This document shows positions 50,205 to 60,155 of a DNA stretch of 64,000 nucleotides, one piece after another. This DNA is from Desulfocurvus vexinensis DSM 17965 (GTDB taxonomy: Bacteria; Desulfobacterota; Desulfovibrionia; Desulfovibrionales; Desulfovibrionaceae). Location: positions 62,001 through 126,000 of the forward strand of contig NZ_JAEX01000001.1 in the NCBI RefSeq assembly GCF_000519125.1. Reading direction: 5' to 3'. Each line of letters opens with the position of its first letter. The stretch's first letter is position 1. A program made the translations under genes and the position numbers. The notes beneath the pieces were generated by a model that was given only the letters and a program-made list of their open reading frames with translations, had not been told where the DNA came from and did not search any database.

Positions 50205-51320
50205 GTGAGCGGCCGTCTGTCCATAGTCTTCGTCCTGCCTGCGCTGACCTTCGGGGGGGCGGAGCGCGTGATGCTGACCCTGCTCGCCCATCTGGACCGG
50301 GAGCGCTTCGCGCCCGTGCTGGCCGTGGGCGCCGCCCAGGGCCAGTTCGCCCGGGACGTGCCCGCCGGGGTGCCGGTGGTGGAGCTGGGCGGAGCCCGGG
50401 CCCGGCGCGCGGTGCCGGGGCTGGTGCGCCTGGTGCGCCGCCTGCGGCCCCAGGTGGTCTTCTCGACCCTGGGCTACCTCAACGTGCTGGTCATGCTCGC
50501 GCGCGGGCTCATGCCGCGCTCCACGGCCTTCATCGGCCGCGAGACCAACATCCCCAGCCTGCACCTGCCGCGCAGCGGCTGGCCGCGCCTGCTGCCGCTG
50601 CTCTACCGGCGGCTCTACCCGCGCTTCGACCGCGTGGTCTGCCAGTCCGAGGACATGCGCCGCGACCTGGTGCAGGCCTTCGGGCTGCCTGCGGCGCGGG
50701 CCGTGGTCATCAACAACCCCGTGGACGTGGACGCCGTGGCCGCGCGCGCGGCTCGGGGCGGCGCCGGGCTGCCCCCGGGGCGGGTCAACGTGCTGGCGGC
50801 TGGCAAGCTCACGGCCCAGAAGGGCTTCGACCTGCTGCTGGAGGCCCTGGCCCGCAGCGGCGACCCGGCCCTGCACCTGACCATCCTGGGCGAGGGCCCC
50901 GAGCGCGCCGCCCTGGAGGCCCGGGTCCGCGAGCTGGGTCTGGCGGGCCGGGTGGCCCTGCCCGGCTTTGCCGCCGACCCCTGCCCGGCCATGGCCGGGG
51001 CGGACCTGTTCGTGCTCTCCTCGCGCTACGAGGGTTTCCCCAACGTGGTGCTGGAGGCCATGGCCTGCGGCACGCCGGTGCTGGCCTTCGACTGCCCGGG
51101 CGGGCTGGCCGAGATCGTGCGCCAGGGCGAGAACGGCTGGCTGGTGCCTGCGGGCGATGTTGCGGCCCTGGCCGCCGCCCTGCCGGAGCGCGCGCGCACG
51201 GCCCTGGACCCGGAAGCCGTGCGCGCCACGGTGCGCGACCGCTACGGCGCGGCGGCGGTGGCCGCGCGCTATGCGGCGCTGTTCGAGGCCGTGGCCCGCG
51301 GCGGGGAGGGCGCGCCGTGA
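50205..51320 (+). CDS. GT4-family glycosyltransferase
   Basis: A 371-residue enzyme with the GGAE acceptor motif (LPALTFGGAERVMLTLL), LAAGKLTAQKGFDLLLEAL, ILGEGPERAALEARV and the donor E-x7-E in SSRYEGFPNVVLEAMACGTPV. The GTG start at 50205 has GGGAAG just before. Its end overlaps the next glycosyltransferase (GTGA), so the two likely act in sequence on the same glycan or LPS core. Confidence 0.93.
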   Translation: MSGRLSIVFVLPALTFGGAERVMLTLLAHLDRERFAPVLAVGAAQGQFARDVPAGVPVVELGGARARRAVPGLVRLVRRLRPQVVFSTLGYLNVLVMLARGLMPRSTAFIGRETNIPSLHLPRSGWPRLLPLLYRRLYPRFDRVVCQSEDMRRDLVQAFGLPAARAVVINNPVDVDAVAARAARGGAGLPPGRVNVLAAGKLTAQKGFDLLLEALARSGDPALHLTILGEGPERAALEARVRELGLAGRVALPGFAADPCPAMAGADLFVLSSRYEGFPNVVLEAMACGTPVLAFDCPGGLAEIVRQGENGWLVPAGDVAALAAALPERARTALDPEAVRATVRDRYGAAAVAARYAALFEAVARGGEGAP

Positions 51321-52447
51321 TCCGCGTCGTGCACCTGATCACCGGGCTGAACACCGGCGGCGCGGAGATGATGCTGGCCAAGCTCGTGGCCGGGCTGGAC
51401 CGCGCCCAGTTCGCCTCCCATGTGGTGACCCTGCTGGACGAGGGGCCCCTGGCGGAGCGCGTGCGCGCGGCGGGCGTGCCCGTGGACAGCCTGGGCCTGG
51501 CGCGCGGCGCGGTGGACCCCAGGGCCCTGTGGCGCCTGGCGCGCCTGCTGCGCCGGGTGCGGCCCCAGGTGGTGCAGACCTGGCTCTACCACGCCGACCT
51601 GCTGGGGCTCGTGGCCGCGCGGCTGGCGGGCACGGGCCGGGTGGTTTGGAACCTGCGCTGCTCGAACATGGATTTTTCGCATTCCGGGCGCCTGACGCGC
51701 TGCACCGTGGCGGCCTGCGCCCGGCTCTCGCGCCTGCCCGAGGCCGTGGTGGCCAACTCGCGCGTGGCCGTGGACGTGCACCGCGCCCTGGGCTACCGCC
51801 CCCGGCGGGTGGAGGTCATCCCCAACGGCTTCGACCTGGAGCGCTTCGCCCCCGACCCGGCGGCGCGCGAGGCCGTGCGCGCCGGGCTGGGTGTGCCCGC
51901 GCAGGCGCCTCTGGTGGGCATGGCCGCACGCTTCGACCCCCAGAAGGACCACGCGACCTTCCTGCGCGCGGCCAGCGCCGTGGCCCAGGCGCGGCCCGAC
52001 GCGCACTTCTCCCTGCTTGGCGACGGCACCGGCCCGGACGGCGCCGGGCTCACGGCCCTGGTGCGCGAGGCGGCCCCGGGGCTGCGCCTGCACCGCCTGG
52101 GGCGGCGCGACGACGTGGCCCGCGTGCTGGCGGGCCTGGACGTGGCCGTGCTGTCCTCGGCCTACGGCGAAGGGTTCCCCAACGTGGTGGGCGAGGCCAT
52201 GGCCTGCGCCGTGCCCTGCGTGGTCACCGACACCGGCGACAGCGCCGAGGTGGTCGGCGGCACGGGCCGCGTGGTGCCCCCGCGCGACGCCCAGGCCCTG
52301 GCCGGGGCCGTGCTCGGGCTGCTGGCCCTGCCCGCCGGAGAGCGCCAGGCCCTGGGCCAGGCCGCGCGCCAGCGCGTGGGCGAGCGGTTCTCCCTGCCCG
52401 CCGTGGTCCGTCAATACGCCGCCCTGTACCGCCTCGTGGCGGGCTGA
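51317..52447 (+). CDS. GT4-family glycosyltransferase
   Basis: A 376-residue GT4 enzyme coupled to the one before. VHLITGLNTGGAEMMLAKLV carries GGAE, RVEVIPNGFDLERFAPD starts the donor domain, GMAARFDPQKDHATFL and SSAYGEGFPNVVGEAMACAVP are hallmarks. Cytoplasmic or membrane-associated. It ends about 230 bases before the sigma-54 promoter of the Spy-like gene. Confidence 0.93.
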   Translation: MIRVVHLITGLNTGGAEMMLAKLVAGLDRAQFASHVVTLLDEGPLAERVRAAGVPVDSLGLARGAVDPRALWRLARLLRRVRPQVVQTWLYHADLLGLVAARLAGTGRVVWNLRCSNMDFSHSGRLTRCTVAACARLSRLPEAVVANSRVAVDVHRALGYRPRRVEVIPNGFDLERFAPDPAAREAVRAGLGVPAQAPLVGMAARFDPQKDHATFLRAASAVAQARPDAHFSLLGDGTGPDGAGLTALVREAAPGLRLHRLGRRDDVARVLAGLDVAVLSSAYGEGFPNVVGEAMACAVPCVVTDTGDSAEVVGGTGRVVPPRDAQALAGAVLGLLALPAGERQALGQAARQRVGERFSLPAVVRQYAALYRLVAG

Positions 52448-52555
52448 GGCCTGGCCTCCGGCCCTTCCCCCCGTTCCGCTCCCGCTTCCCCCCCTCTGGC
52501 GCGGCGTTGTGCCCCGGGCCGCCCCGTGCGTGGCGCCGGGGCCGCACGCGCTCCC

Positions 52556-52573
52556 TGTGCAATGGTCTGCACA
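52556..52573. promoter_or_regulatory. Enhancer-type inverted repeat TGTGCA-N6-TGCACA
   Basis: A perfect palindrome of two six-base arms with a six-base spacer, 108 bases upstream of the sigma-54 -24 element of the Spy-like gene. Another half-site TGTGCAA follows at 52577-52583. The spacing and form fit an upstream activating site for an NtrC-type regulator; the one at 56161 is the obvious candidate. Confidence 0.75.
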
Positions 52574-52679
52574 GCATGTGCAAGCCGATGTGCGTGGCGA
52601 TTCACAACGCCCTGGGTGGACCGCAGGGGGAGGAGGGGGCGTGCGCTATTATCATCATGCAATAATTGGAAATAATGTG

Positions 52680-52696
52680 TTGGCATGGTCTATGCT
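52680..52696 (+). promoter_or_regulatory. Sigma-54 promoter of the first Spy/ZraP-like gene
   Basis: TTGGCATGGTCTATGCT holds the required GG (52682-52683) and GC (52694-52695) separated by ten bases, close to TGGCACG-N4-TTGCA. The AT-rich stretch just upstream (about 52648-52678) may allow IHF bending toward the enhancer. The start of transcription should be near 52707, leaving a leader of about 75 bases. Confidence 0.85.
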
Positions 52697-52780
52697 TAAG
52701 GGCAGGCAACGGGGCGGCCTGTCCGCCCTCCGGGAACACAAGGCGCGGCGCTGGCCCGCCACAACAGCATGGAGGATACC

Positions 52781-53263
52781 ATGACCAGACGAATCACCGG
52801 AATTTTTGCCATGGGTGCCCTGGTGGCGCTGGCGGCCCTGATTTTCAATCCCGCGGCCATGGCCGCGAACCACGGGCAGGGCCATGGGCAGGGCGCTCAT
52901 GCCGGGGCCCAGATGGGCGGCTGCTCCGGCTGGGGCGGCGCCGCGCTGACCCCCGAGCAGCAGGAAAAGGCCCAGGCCCTGTTCACCGAATTCCAGCAGA
53001 AGACCGCCACCCTGCACCGCGAGCTGTACGCCAAGCAGGCCATGCTCAACGCCGAGCTGGTGGCCCTGACCCCGGACTCCAAGCGCGTGGACGCCCTGGT
53101 GGCCGAGGTCAGCGACCTGCGCACCAAGCTGTTCACCGAGCGCGTGGCCCTGCGCAAGGCCATGACCGAGGCCGGGCTGCCCGCCATGGGCGGCATGGGC
53201 ATGGGCATGGGCGGCAAGCACGGCGGCATGCGCGGCGGCGGCATGATGATGGGTTGCAACTGA
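52781..53263 (+). CDS. Spy/CpxP/ZraP-like periplasmic protein (160 aa)
   Basis: Signal peptide (RRITGIFAMGALVALAALIF ending AMAA at about 28-30), then a His/Gly-rich start, then the Spy-type helical hairpin LTPEQQEKAQALFTEFQQKT...VALTPDSKRVDALVAEVSDL...RVALRKAMTEAGLPA, and a Met/Gly/His-rich tail ending MMMGCN. ATG 52781 follows GGAGG by five bases; an in-frame ATG at 52769 lies on top of that site. Relatives are metal-binding periplasmic chaperones (ZraP, CpxP, Spy). Its sigma-54 promoter and the two-component genes nearby make it a member of a Zra-like stress response. Confidence 0.9.
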   Translation: MTRRITGIFAMGALVALAALIFNPAAMAANHGQGHGQGAHAGAQMGGCSGWGGAALTPEQQEKAQALFTEFQQKTATLHRELYAKQAMLNAELVALTPDSKRVDALVAEVSDLRTKLFTERVALRKAMTEAGLPAMGGMGMGMGGKHGGMRGGGMMMGCN

Positions 53264-53331
53264 CCGCTTCGGCAGATGACATAGACAAGATCCTCCCTCC
53301 TCCTTCCCACCCTCACCCCAACCCCCTTGCC

Positions 53332-53369
53332 GCAGGCCCCTCCCCCCCCGGAGGGGCCTGCCTCCTTTT
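53332..53369 (+). terminator. Terminator between the two Spy-like genes
   Basis: A perfect 12-bp stem (GCAGGCCCCTCC with GGAGGGGCCTGC) and a loop of six C residues is followed by CTCCTTTT. It lies 68 bases past the first gene, so the two Spy-like genes are separate transcription units. Confidence 0.8.
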
Positions 53370-53436
53370 GCAGCCCGGTCCGGGATGTGCAAACGGGCTC
53401 CTGGTGAAACGCCTTGCACAAAGCGGGCGGATGTGC

Positions 53437-53454
53437 TGTGCTGGCCTTTGCACA
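53437..53454. promoter_or_regulatory. Enhancer-type inverted repeat TGTGCT-N6-TGCACA
   Basis: Same architecture as the site before the first Spy-like gene, with one base changed, about 60 bases upstream of the second sigma-54 promoter. Further half-sites are at 53386-53391 (TGTGCA) and 53415-53420 (TGCACA, with a degenerate partner 6 bases away), so several regulator dimers could bind. Confidence 0.72.
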
Positions 53455-53513
53455 TGCAGGCCCGCAGGGCTGGATGCATCTTCGCATTTGTTTGGAATAA
53501 TTGAATATCACCT

Positions 53514-53530
53514 TTGGCACGGCGCATGCT
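53514..53530 (+). promoter_or_regulatory. Sigma-54 promoter of the second Spy/ZraP-like gene
   Basis: TTGGCACGGCGCATGCT has GG (53516-53517) and GC (53528-53529) ten bases apart and a perfect TGGCACG -24 box. An AT-rich stretch at 53485-53510 sits between it and the enhancer site. Transcription should begin near 53541. Confidence 0.87.
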
Positions 53531-53584
53531 AAGTCAAGGGTGCCATCACGAATGCAACGCTGTATTCCAGCAAGGAGTAGACGC

Positions 53585-54220
53585 ATGTCCAGGAAGTCTT
53601 TGATTCTTTCGTTGGCCGCAGTGGCGGTGCTGTCCCTGTCGGCTTTGGCCGTGGCGGGCCAGGGCTTCGGCCCCGGCGGGTGCGGCCTGGGCGCCATGCA
53701 GGCCCTGACCCCCGAGCAGCGGGAACAGGCCGCGACCCTGTTCGAGGAGCACCAGAAGGCCATGATCCCCCTGCGCGAGCAGATTCTCGCCAAGCACGCC
53801 CTGCTCGAGGCGGCCCTGCGCGCCGAGAAGCCCGACACCAAGGCCGTGGACGGCCTGACCAAGGAGCTGGGCGAGCTGAAGGTGCGCGCGCTCACCGAGC
53901 AGGTGGCCCTGCGCAAGAAGCTCGCCGCTGCGGGCCTGCCCGCCGCCTTCGGCCCCGGCATGGGGCATATGGGCATGGGCGGCCACGGCAAGGGCATGAT
54001 GGGCCACGGCATGGGCATGGGGCCCGGCATGGGCGGCTGCCCCGGCATGGGCGCCGGGCCCGGCATGGCCCCCGGCGGGGGCTGCTGCCCCGGCATGGGT
54101 CAGGCTCCGGCGTCCGACCAGGGCATGATGGGCATGGACCAGGAGCCGGGTCCGGGCATGATGGGCATGGGCCCCGGCCTGGATGCTGACATGGACGAGA
54201 CCGTCGGCTACGGCGGCTGA
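53585..54220 (+). CDS. Spy/ZraP-like periplasmic protein with a long Met/Gly/His-rich tail (211 aa)
   Basis: Signal peptide (LILSLAAVAVLSLSALAVAG), a Spy-type core (LTPEQREQAATLFEEHQKAM...EKPDTKAVDGLTKELGEL...QVALRKKLAAAGLPA), and from about residue 120 a Met-Gly-His run with repeated GMG/GMM and a CC pair (GGGCCPGMG), ending acidic. The tail looks suited to copper or zinc binding. It is a paralogue of the preceding gene with a distinct, longer tail. AAGGAG lies seven bases before the ATG. Confidence 0.9.
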   Translation: MSRKSLILSLAAVAVLSLSALAVAGQGFGPGGCGLGAMQALTPEQREQAATLFEEHQKAMIPLREQILAKHALLEAALRAEKPDTKAVDGLTKELGELKVRALTEQVALRKKLAAAGLPAAFGPGMGHMGMGGHGKGMMGHGMGMGPGMGGCPGMGAGPGMAPGGGCCPGMGQAPASDQGMMGMDQEPGPGMMGMGPGLDADMDETVGYGG

Positions 54221-54260
54221 ACCTCCTGACCGCCAGGACACCCTGGCGCCAGACTGCTCC

Positions 54261-54307
54261 GGATGCCCGGGAGGCGCCCCGCCAGCGGGGCGGGCCCCCG
54301 GGCATCC
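54261..54307. terminator. Strong GC hairpin between the second Spy-like gene and the kinase
   Basis: An 11-bp outer stem (GGATGCCCGGG with CCCGGGCATCC) encloses an inner GCCCCGC/GCGGGGC-type stem. No U tract follows, so it is likely a partial terminator or stabiliser reducing read-through from the abundant sigma-54 message into the kinase gene. Confidence 0.55.
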
Positions 54308-54343
54308 GCCGCACGGCGGCGCCGGGTTCCCGGCAGGACGCAC

Positions 54344-56160
<1,817 letters not shown>

Positions 56161-56161
<1 letters not shown>

Positions 56162-57573
56162 TGATCGCTGCCAGCCAGAAGCGCCGCGCCCTGGTCGTGG
56201 ACGACGAACCCGCCCTGCGGATGATGGTCGGCGCCGTGCTGCGCGACGAGGGCTGGGACGTGGCCGAGGCCCCCAGCGCCGAGGACGCCCTGGACCTGCT
56301 CTCCGGCGCCCGGCCCGACGTGATCCTGCTCGACATGCGCATGCCGGGCATGGACGGCCTGGAGGCCCTGGGCGCCATCCGCGCCAAGTCGCCGGGGGTG
56401 CCGGTGGTCATGCTCACGGCGTTTGGCACCGTGGGCAGCGCCGTGGACGCCATGAAGCGCGGGGCCTTCGACTACCTGACCAAGCCTGCGGACAACGACG
56501 AGCTGGTGGCCGTGCTCGGCAAGGCCTACGAGTATTCGCGCCTGATTTCCGAAAACCTGGAGCTGCGCCGCGAGGCGGACATGACCCCCGAGGTGCGCGA
56601 GATCATCGGCCAGTCCGAAGGCATGCAGCGCGTCAAGCGGCTCATCGAGCAGGCCGGGCCCAGCGAGGCCACGGTACTCATCACCGGCGACTCGGGCACC
56701 GGCAAGGAGCTGGTGGCCGCCGCCCTGCACGCCGCCAGCCCGCGCGCGCGCGGGGCGCTGGTCAAGGTCAACTGCGCGGCCCTGCCCGGCGACCTGCTGG
56801 AAAGCGAGCTGTTCGGCTACGTCAAGGGCGCCTTCACCGGCGCGGTGAAGGACAAGCCCGGGCGCTTCCAGCTCGCCTCGGGGGGCACCTTGTTCCTGGA
56901 CGAGATCGGCGAGCTGCCCCTGGGCTTGCAGGCCAAGCTGCTGCGCGCCATCCAGGAGCGCCAGGTGGAGCCCCTGGGCGGGGTGGGCGCCGTGCCCGTG
57001 GACGTGCGCCTGCTGGCGGCCACCAACCGCAACCTCGTGGCCGAGGTCCAAGCCGGGCGCTTCCGCGAGGATCTTTATTTCCGTCTCAACGTGCTGGAGG
57101 TGCCCATCCCGCCGCTGCGCGAGCGCATGGACGACCTGCCGCTGCTCACGGCGCACCTGTTGCGCAAGCTGGCGCGCAAGAACAACAAGCCCGTGCGTGA
57201 GGTCTCGCCCGCGTTCATGGACACCCTGGCGCGCTACCCCTGGCCGGGCAACGTGCGCGAGCTGGAAAACGCCCTGGAACGGGCACTGGTGCTTTCGCGC
57301 ACGGATTCGCTCTCCGCCGCGGACTTGCCGCCGCAGGTGCTTTCGTCCGCCCCGGCCCGGGCCGCGCAGCCGTCCGCCCCGGGCCCGGGCCCCCTGGGCG
57401 CCCCCCAGCCGCCCCGGGCCGCCCCCTCCCTGGACGAGGCCGAGAAACAGGCCATCATCGAGGCCCTGGCCCTGTACGGCGGCCACCGCCAGCGCACCGC
57501 CGACGCCCTGGACATCAGCCGCCGCACCCTGCAATACAAGCTGCGCAAATACGGCCTGACCACGCGGGGCTGA
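56161..57573 (+). CDS. Sigma-54-dependent response regulator, ZraR/NtrC-like
   Basis: Receiver domain with phospho-accepting Asp58 ([13 protein letters not shown]), AAA+ domain with Walker A GDSGTGKE (about 178) and an intact GAFTGA sigma-54 contact loop (223-228), then a Fis-type HTH ([37 protein letters not shown]). The activator should open the two sigma-54 promoters upstream of the Spy-like genes. The kinase TGA overlaps ATG 56161; a GTG three bases earlier is possible. At 470 residues it is normal length. Confidence 0.95.
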
Positions 57574-57599
57574 AGGGCACCGCACGGCCAAAACGACAA

Positions 57600-57631
57600 C
57601 CGCCCCCGCCGGAGGACTCCGGCGGGGGCGG
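57600..57631. terminator. Bidirectional terminator between the regulator and the redox pair
   Basis: A perfect 15-bp stem (CCGCCCCCGCCGGAG with its complement) and two-base loop lies between two convergent genes. On the minus strand the stem is followed by TTGTCGTTTTGG, so it works best for the redox operon. Confidence 0.75.
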
Positions 57632-57650
57632 TGTGCGTTGGCGCCCGGCC

Positions 57651-58001
57651 TCAGTCGCCCAGCAGGGCGGCCAGGAGCTTCTCCTCGGGGCGGCGTTCGG
57701 GGACCGTGCGCTGGGGGATGGTGCCCTCGTTCCAGGCCTGGGTCACGTACAGCCCGCAGAAGCAGCTGCCGTATTCGGCCACGTCGGCCTCGCGGTAGGC
57801 GCAGGGGCAGACGATGTCGCGGTCCTTCTCGAAGGAGCCTGCGCCCAGGCGGCAGGGGCAGACCATGTGCCCGTAGCGGGCCTTGTTGACCAGCAGGTTT
57901 TCCAGCAGCGGCATGGTCATGCCGTCCAGGTCCTTGTTGAAGAAATAGCCCTTGGGCTCCTGCATCTTGCGCAGGGCCTCGTACAGCGTCTTGGCGTCCA
58001 T
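57651..58001 (-). CDS. Ferredoxin-thioredoxin reductase catalytic chain
   Basis: A 116-residue Fe-S disulfide reductase subunit. The seven-Cys pattern is visible: CPCRLG, then VCPCAYRE, then SCFCGLY, matching the CPC-CPC-CxC set that holds the 4Fe-4S cluster beside the redox disulfide. No variable chain is nearby. It passes electrons from ferredoxin to a thiol protein, most likely the glutaredoxin-like protein encoded three bases upstream. Confidence 0.95.
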   Translation of the reverse strand: MDAKTLYEALRKMQEPKGYFFNKDLDGMTMPLLENLLVNKARYGHMVCPCRLGAGSFEKDRDIVCPCAYREADVAEYGSCFCGLYVTQAWNEGTIPQRTVPERRPEEKLLAALLGD

Positions 58002-58004
58002 GTG

Positions 58005-58259
58005 CTACCCCAGGTATTTGTCCAGTTCGTCCTTCTTGAAGCCGATGACCACGCAATTGTCGTCGATGACCACGGTGGGGAAGGAGGTGGCGGGGTTGAA
58101 GCGGCGCACCTCCTCGACCATGGCCTTGCGCTCGTCGCCGGTCAGCTCGTCCACGTGGACGCATTCGTATGCGACACCCATGTCGTCCAGGTATTTCTTG
58201 GCGTGCTTGCAGTGGATGCAGGTGGACAAGGCGTAGACCTTGACTTTCTTCTGGCTCAT
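58005..58259 (-). CDS. Glutaredoxin-like protein (CIHC active site)
   Basis: An 84-residue thioredoxin-fold protein: VYALSTCIHCKHAKKYL carries the CxxC, SFPTVVIDDN the cis-Pro, and GFKKDELDKYLG the C-terminal helix. It is encoded just before the ferredoxin-thioredoxin reductase catalytic chain, suggesting that it is the physiological thiol acceptor. ATG 58259 gives the full domain without a signal peptide, so it is cytoplasmic. Confidence 0.93.
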   Translation of the reverse strand: MSQKKVKVYALSTCIHCKHAKKYLDDMGVAYECVHVDELTGDERKAMVEEVRRFNPATSFPTVVIDDNCVVIGFKKDELDKYLG

Positions 58260-58337
58260 GCCGGGGTTCCTCCGGGGCTGGGGTTGGGCCGGGGCCGGAG
58301 CCCGGGCCGGGGCGCGCGGGCCCTGATGCTGACAAAC

Positions 58338-59267
58338 CTACCTGCCGCCCGGGGCGAGGTCAACAGGGCCGGGCGCGGCGGGCGGCTCCCAGGCGCGGCG
58401 CAGGCGCAGCTCCAGGCGCCGGGCCAGGGCCGAGCAGGTCAGGGTCAGCAGCAGGTAGAGCACGGTGACGCTGATCATGATCTCGTAGGTCATGTAGGTG
58501 GCGGCCATGAGTTCCAGGCCCTGGAAGGTCAGCTCCTGGACGCTGATGACCGAGACGATGGCCGTGTCCTTGATGGTGGCGATGAACTGCCCGGCCAGGG
58601 GCGGGACGATGCGCGCCACGGCCTGGGGCAGCACCACCAGGCGCATCTGCTGCCACGGGGGGAAGCCCAGGGCCCGGGCGGCCTCGCGCTGGCCGCGCTC
58701 CACCGACTGCACCCCCGCGCGCACGTGCTCGGCGATGTAGGCGCCCTCGTAGACGGCCATGGTCATCAGCGCGGCCAGGAAGTTCGGCAGTTGGTCCGCC
58801 GGGGCCATGGCCCAGGCCAGGGCCTCGCGGGCCCAGCCCGGCAGGGCGCGCACGGCCGCGTCCACCCCCAGGGCGCGCAGCAGCATGTCGGACAGGAAGA
58901 AGTAGAAGATGAAGATGAGCACCAAAGGCGGGACGTTGCGCACCAGGCCCACATAGGCGCCGCCCGTCAGCCGCCAGAACAGGCTGCCCGAGGCCCGGGC
59001 CAGGCCCATGGCCCCGCCCAGCAGCGTGGCCAGGACCATGGTCCACAGGCTCAGGCGCACGGTGGTGGCCAGCCCCCGGGCCAGCAGCCCCGGCACCCAG
59101 CGCCCGGTGGCCTCGTCGAAACGCAGCAGGTACTGGGCCAGGACGTGCCAGCGCCAGGCATAGTCCTGCGTGGCATACACGCGCCACGCCAGCAGGACCG
59201 CCCCGCCCGCCAGGACGCACAGCAGGACGGCGTCCAGGGCCGTGAAGCGGGCGGGGCGGTGCAGCAC
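58338..59267 (-). CDS. Polar amino acid ABC transporter permease
   Basis: A 309-residue membrane protein of the HisM/GlnP type. After an N-terminal membrane segment (VLLCVLAGGAVLLAW) it has ALATTVRLSLWTMVLATLLG, and the EAA loop reads REAARALGFPPWQQMRLVVLPQAV, where the ATPase would dock. It starts four bases after the binding-protein gene, in the same operon with a second permease. Confidence 0.92.
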   Translation of the reverse strand: MLHRPARFTALDAVLLCVLAGGAVLLAWRVYATQDYAWRWHVLAQYLLRFDEATGRWVPGLLARGLATTVRLSLWTMVLATLLGGAMGLARASGSLFWRLTGGAYVGLVRNVPPLVLIFIFYFFLSDMLLRALGVDAAVRALPGWAREALAWAMAPADQLPNFLAALMTMAVYEGAYIAEHVRAGVQSVERGQREAARALGFPPWQQMRLVVLPQAVARIVPPLAGQFIATIKDTAIVSVISVQELTFQGLELMAATYMTYEIMISVTVLYLLLTLTCSALARRLELRLRRAWEPPAAPGPVDLAPGGR

Positions 59268-59271
59268 GGGG

Positions 59272-60096
59272 CTACTCCACGCGGTCCTTCCAGTCCATGG
59301 TCATGAACCAGTAGTGGTAGCGCTCCTGGATCCAGCCCTCGCCGCGCACCTGCTGGATCCAGCTGTTGACGTAGTTCAGCAGGTCGGGGTCGCCCTTGCG
59401 CATGGCGATGCCGTTGGGCTCGTTGGTCAGGTTGCGCTCGAAGGGCACGAAGAGCTTGTCGGGGTTTTCGGCGGCCTGCTGGGCAGGCAGGGGGGCCATG
59501 CTCACGAAGGCGTGGGCCCGGCCCGCAAGCAGCTCTTGCAGGGCCTGGGGCTCCTTCTCGAACAGGCGCTTCTGGGCCCGGGGGAAGTGCGTTTCCAGGG
59601 CCTTCTGGGCCGTGGTGCCCGTGCGGGCGACGATGACCACTGCGGGGTCGTCGTAGGCCTGCATGGAGGTCAGTCCTGCGGCCTTCTCGCGGCTGGCGAC
59701 CATGGACTGGCCCGAGTAGTAGTAGGGCTCGGAGAAGTAGACCTGCTGGGCGCGGTCGGCGCGGATGCTCATGCCGCCGATGAGCAGGTCGAACTTGCCC
59801 GCGAGCAGGGCGGGGATGATGCCTTTCCAGGCCGTGGGCACCAGCTCGATGCGCACGCCCAGGTCCTGGGCGAAGCGCTCGGCCACATCGATCTCGAAGC
59901 CGATGAAGGCGCCAGTCTTGTCCTTCATGGCCCAGGGCACGAAGGTGTCGAAGCCCACGCGCAGCACGCCGCGCTCCATGATGGCGGTGAGCGCGCTCTC
60001 GCGGGTCAGGGCGGCGCCGGTGTCGCCCGCTGCGGCGGGGGCGGCCAGGGCCAGGGCCAGGACCAGGGCGGCCAGGGTCAGGGTGGTGATGCGCAT
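59272..60096 (-). CDS. Periplasmic amino-acid-binding protein (family 3)
   Basis: Signal peptide (TLAALVLALALAAPAAA) then a 250-residue SBP_bac_3 domain: GVLRVGFDTFVPWAMKD, GFEIDVAERFAQDLGVRIEL, FDLLIGGMSIRADRAQQVYF and VARTGTTAQKALE. It binds a polar amino acid in the periplasm and hands it to the flanking permeases. ATG 60096 gives a complete signal peptide. Confidence 0.95.
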   Translation of the reverse strand: MRITTLTLAALVLALALAAPAAAGDTGAALTRESALTAIMERGVLRVGFDTFVPWAMKDKTGAFIGFEIDVAERFAQDLGVRIELVPTAWKGIIPALLAGKFDLLIGGMSIRADRAQQVYFSEPYYYSGQSMVASREKAAGLTSMQAYDDPAVVIVARTGTTAQKALETHFPRAQKRLFEKEPQALQELLAGRAHAFVSMAPLPAQQAAENPDKLFVPFERNLTNEPNGIAMRKGDPDLLNYVNSWIQQVRGEGWIQERYHYWFMTMDWKDRVE

Positions 60097-60155
60097 GGGG
60101 GCGTCCTCCTCGGGGGGCGGGTAGGGGGTGTTGCGCGGGCGGGCGGCAGGCACGG

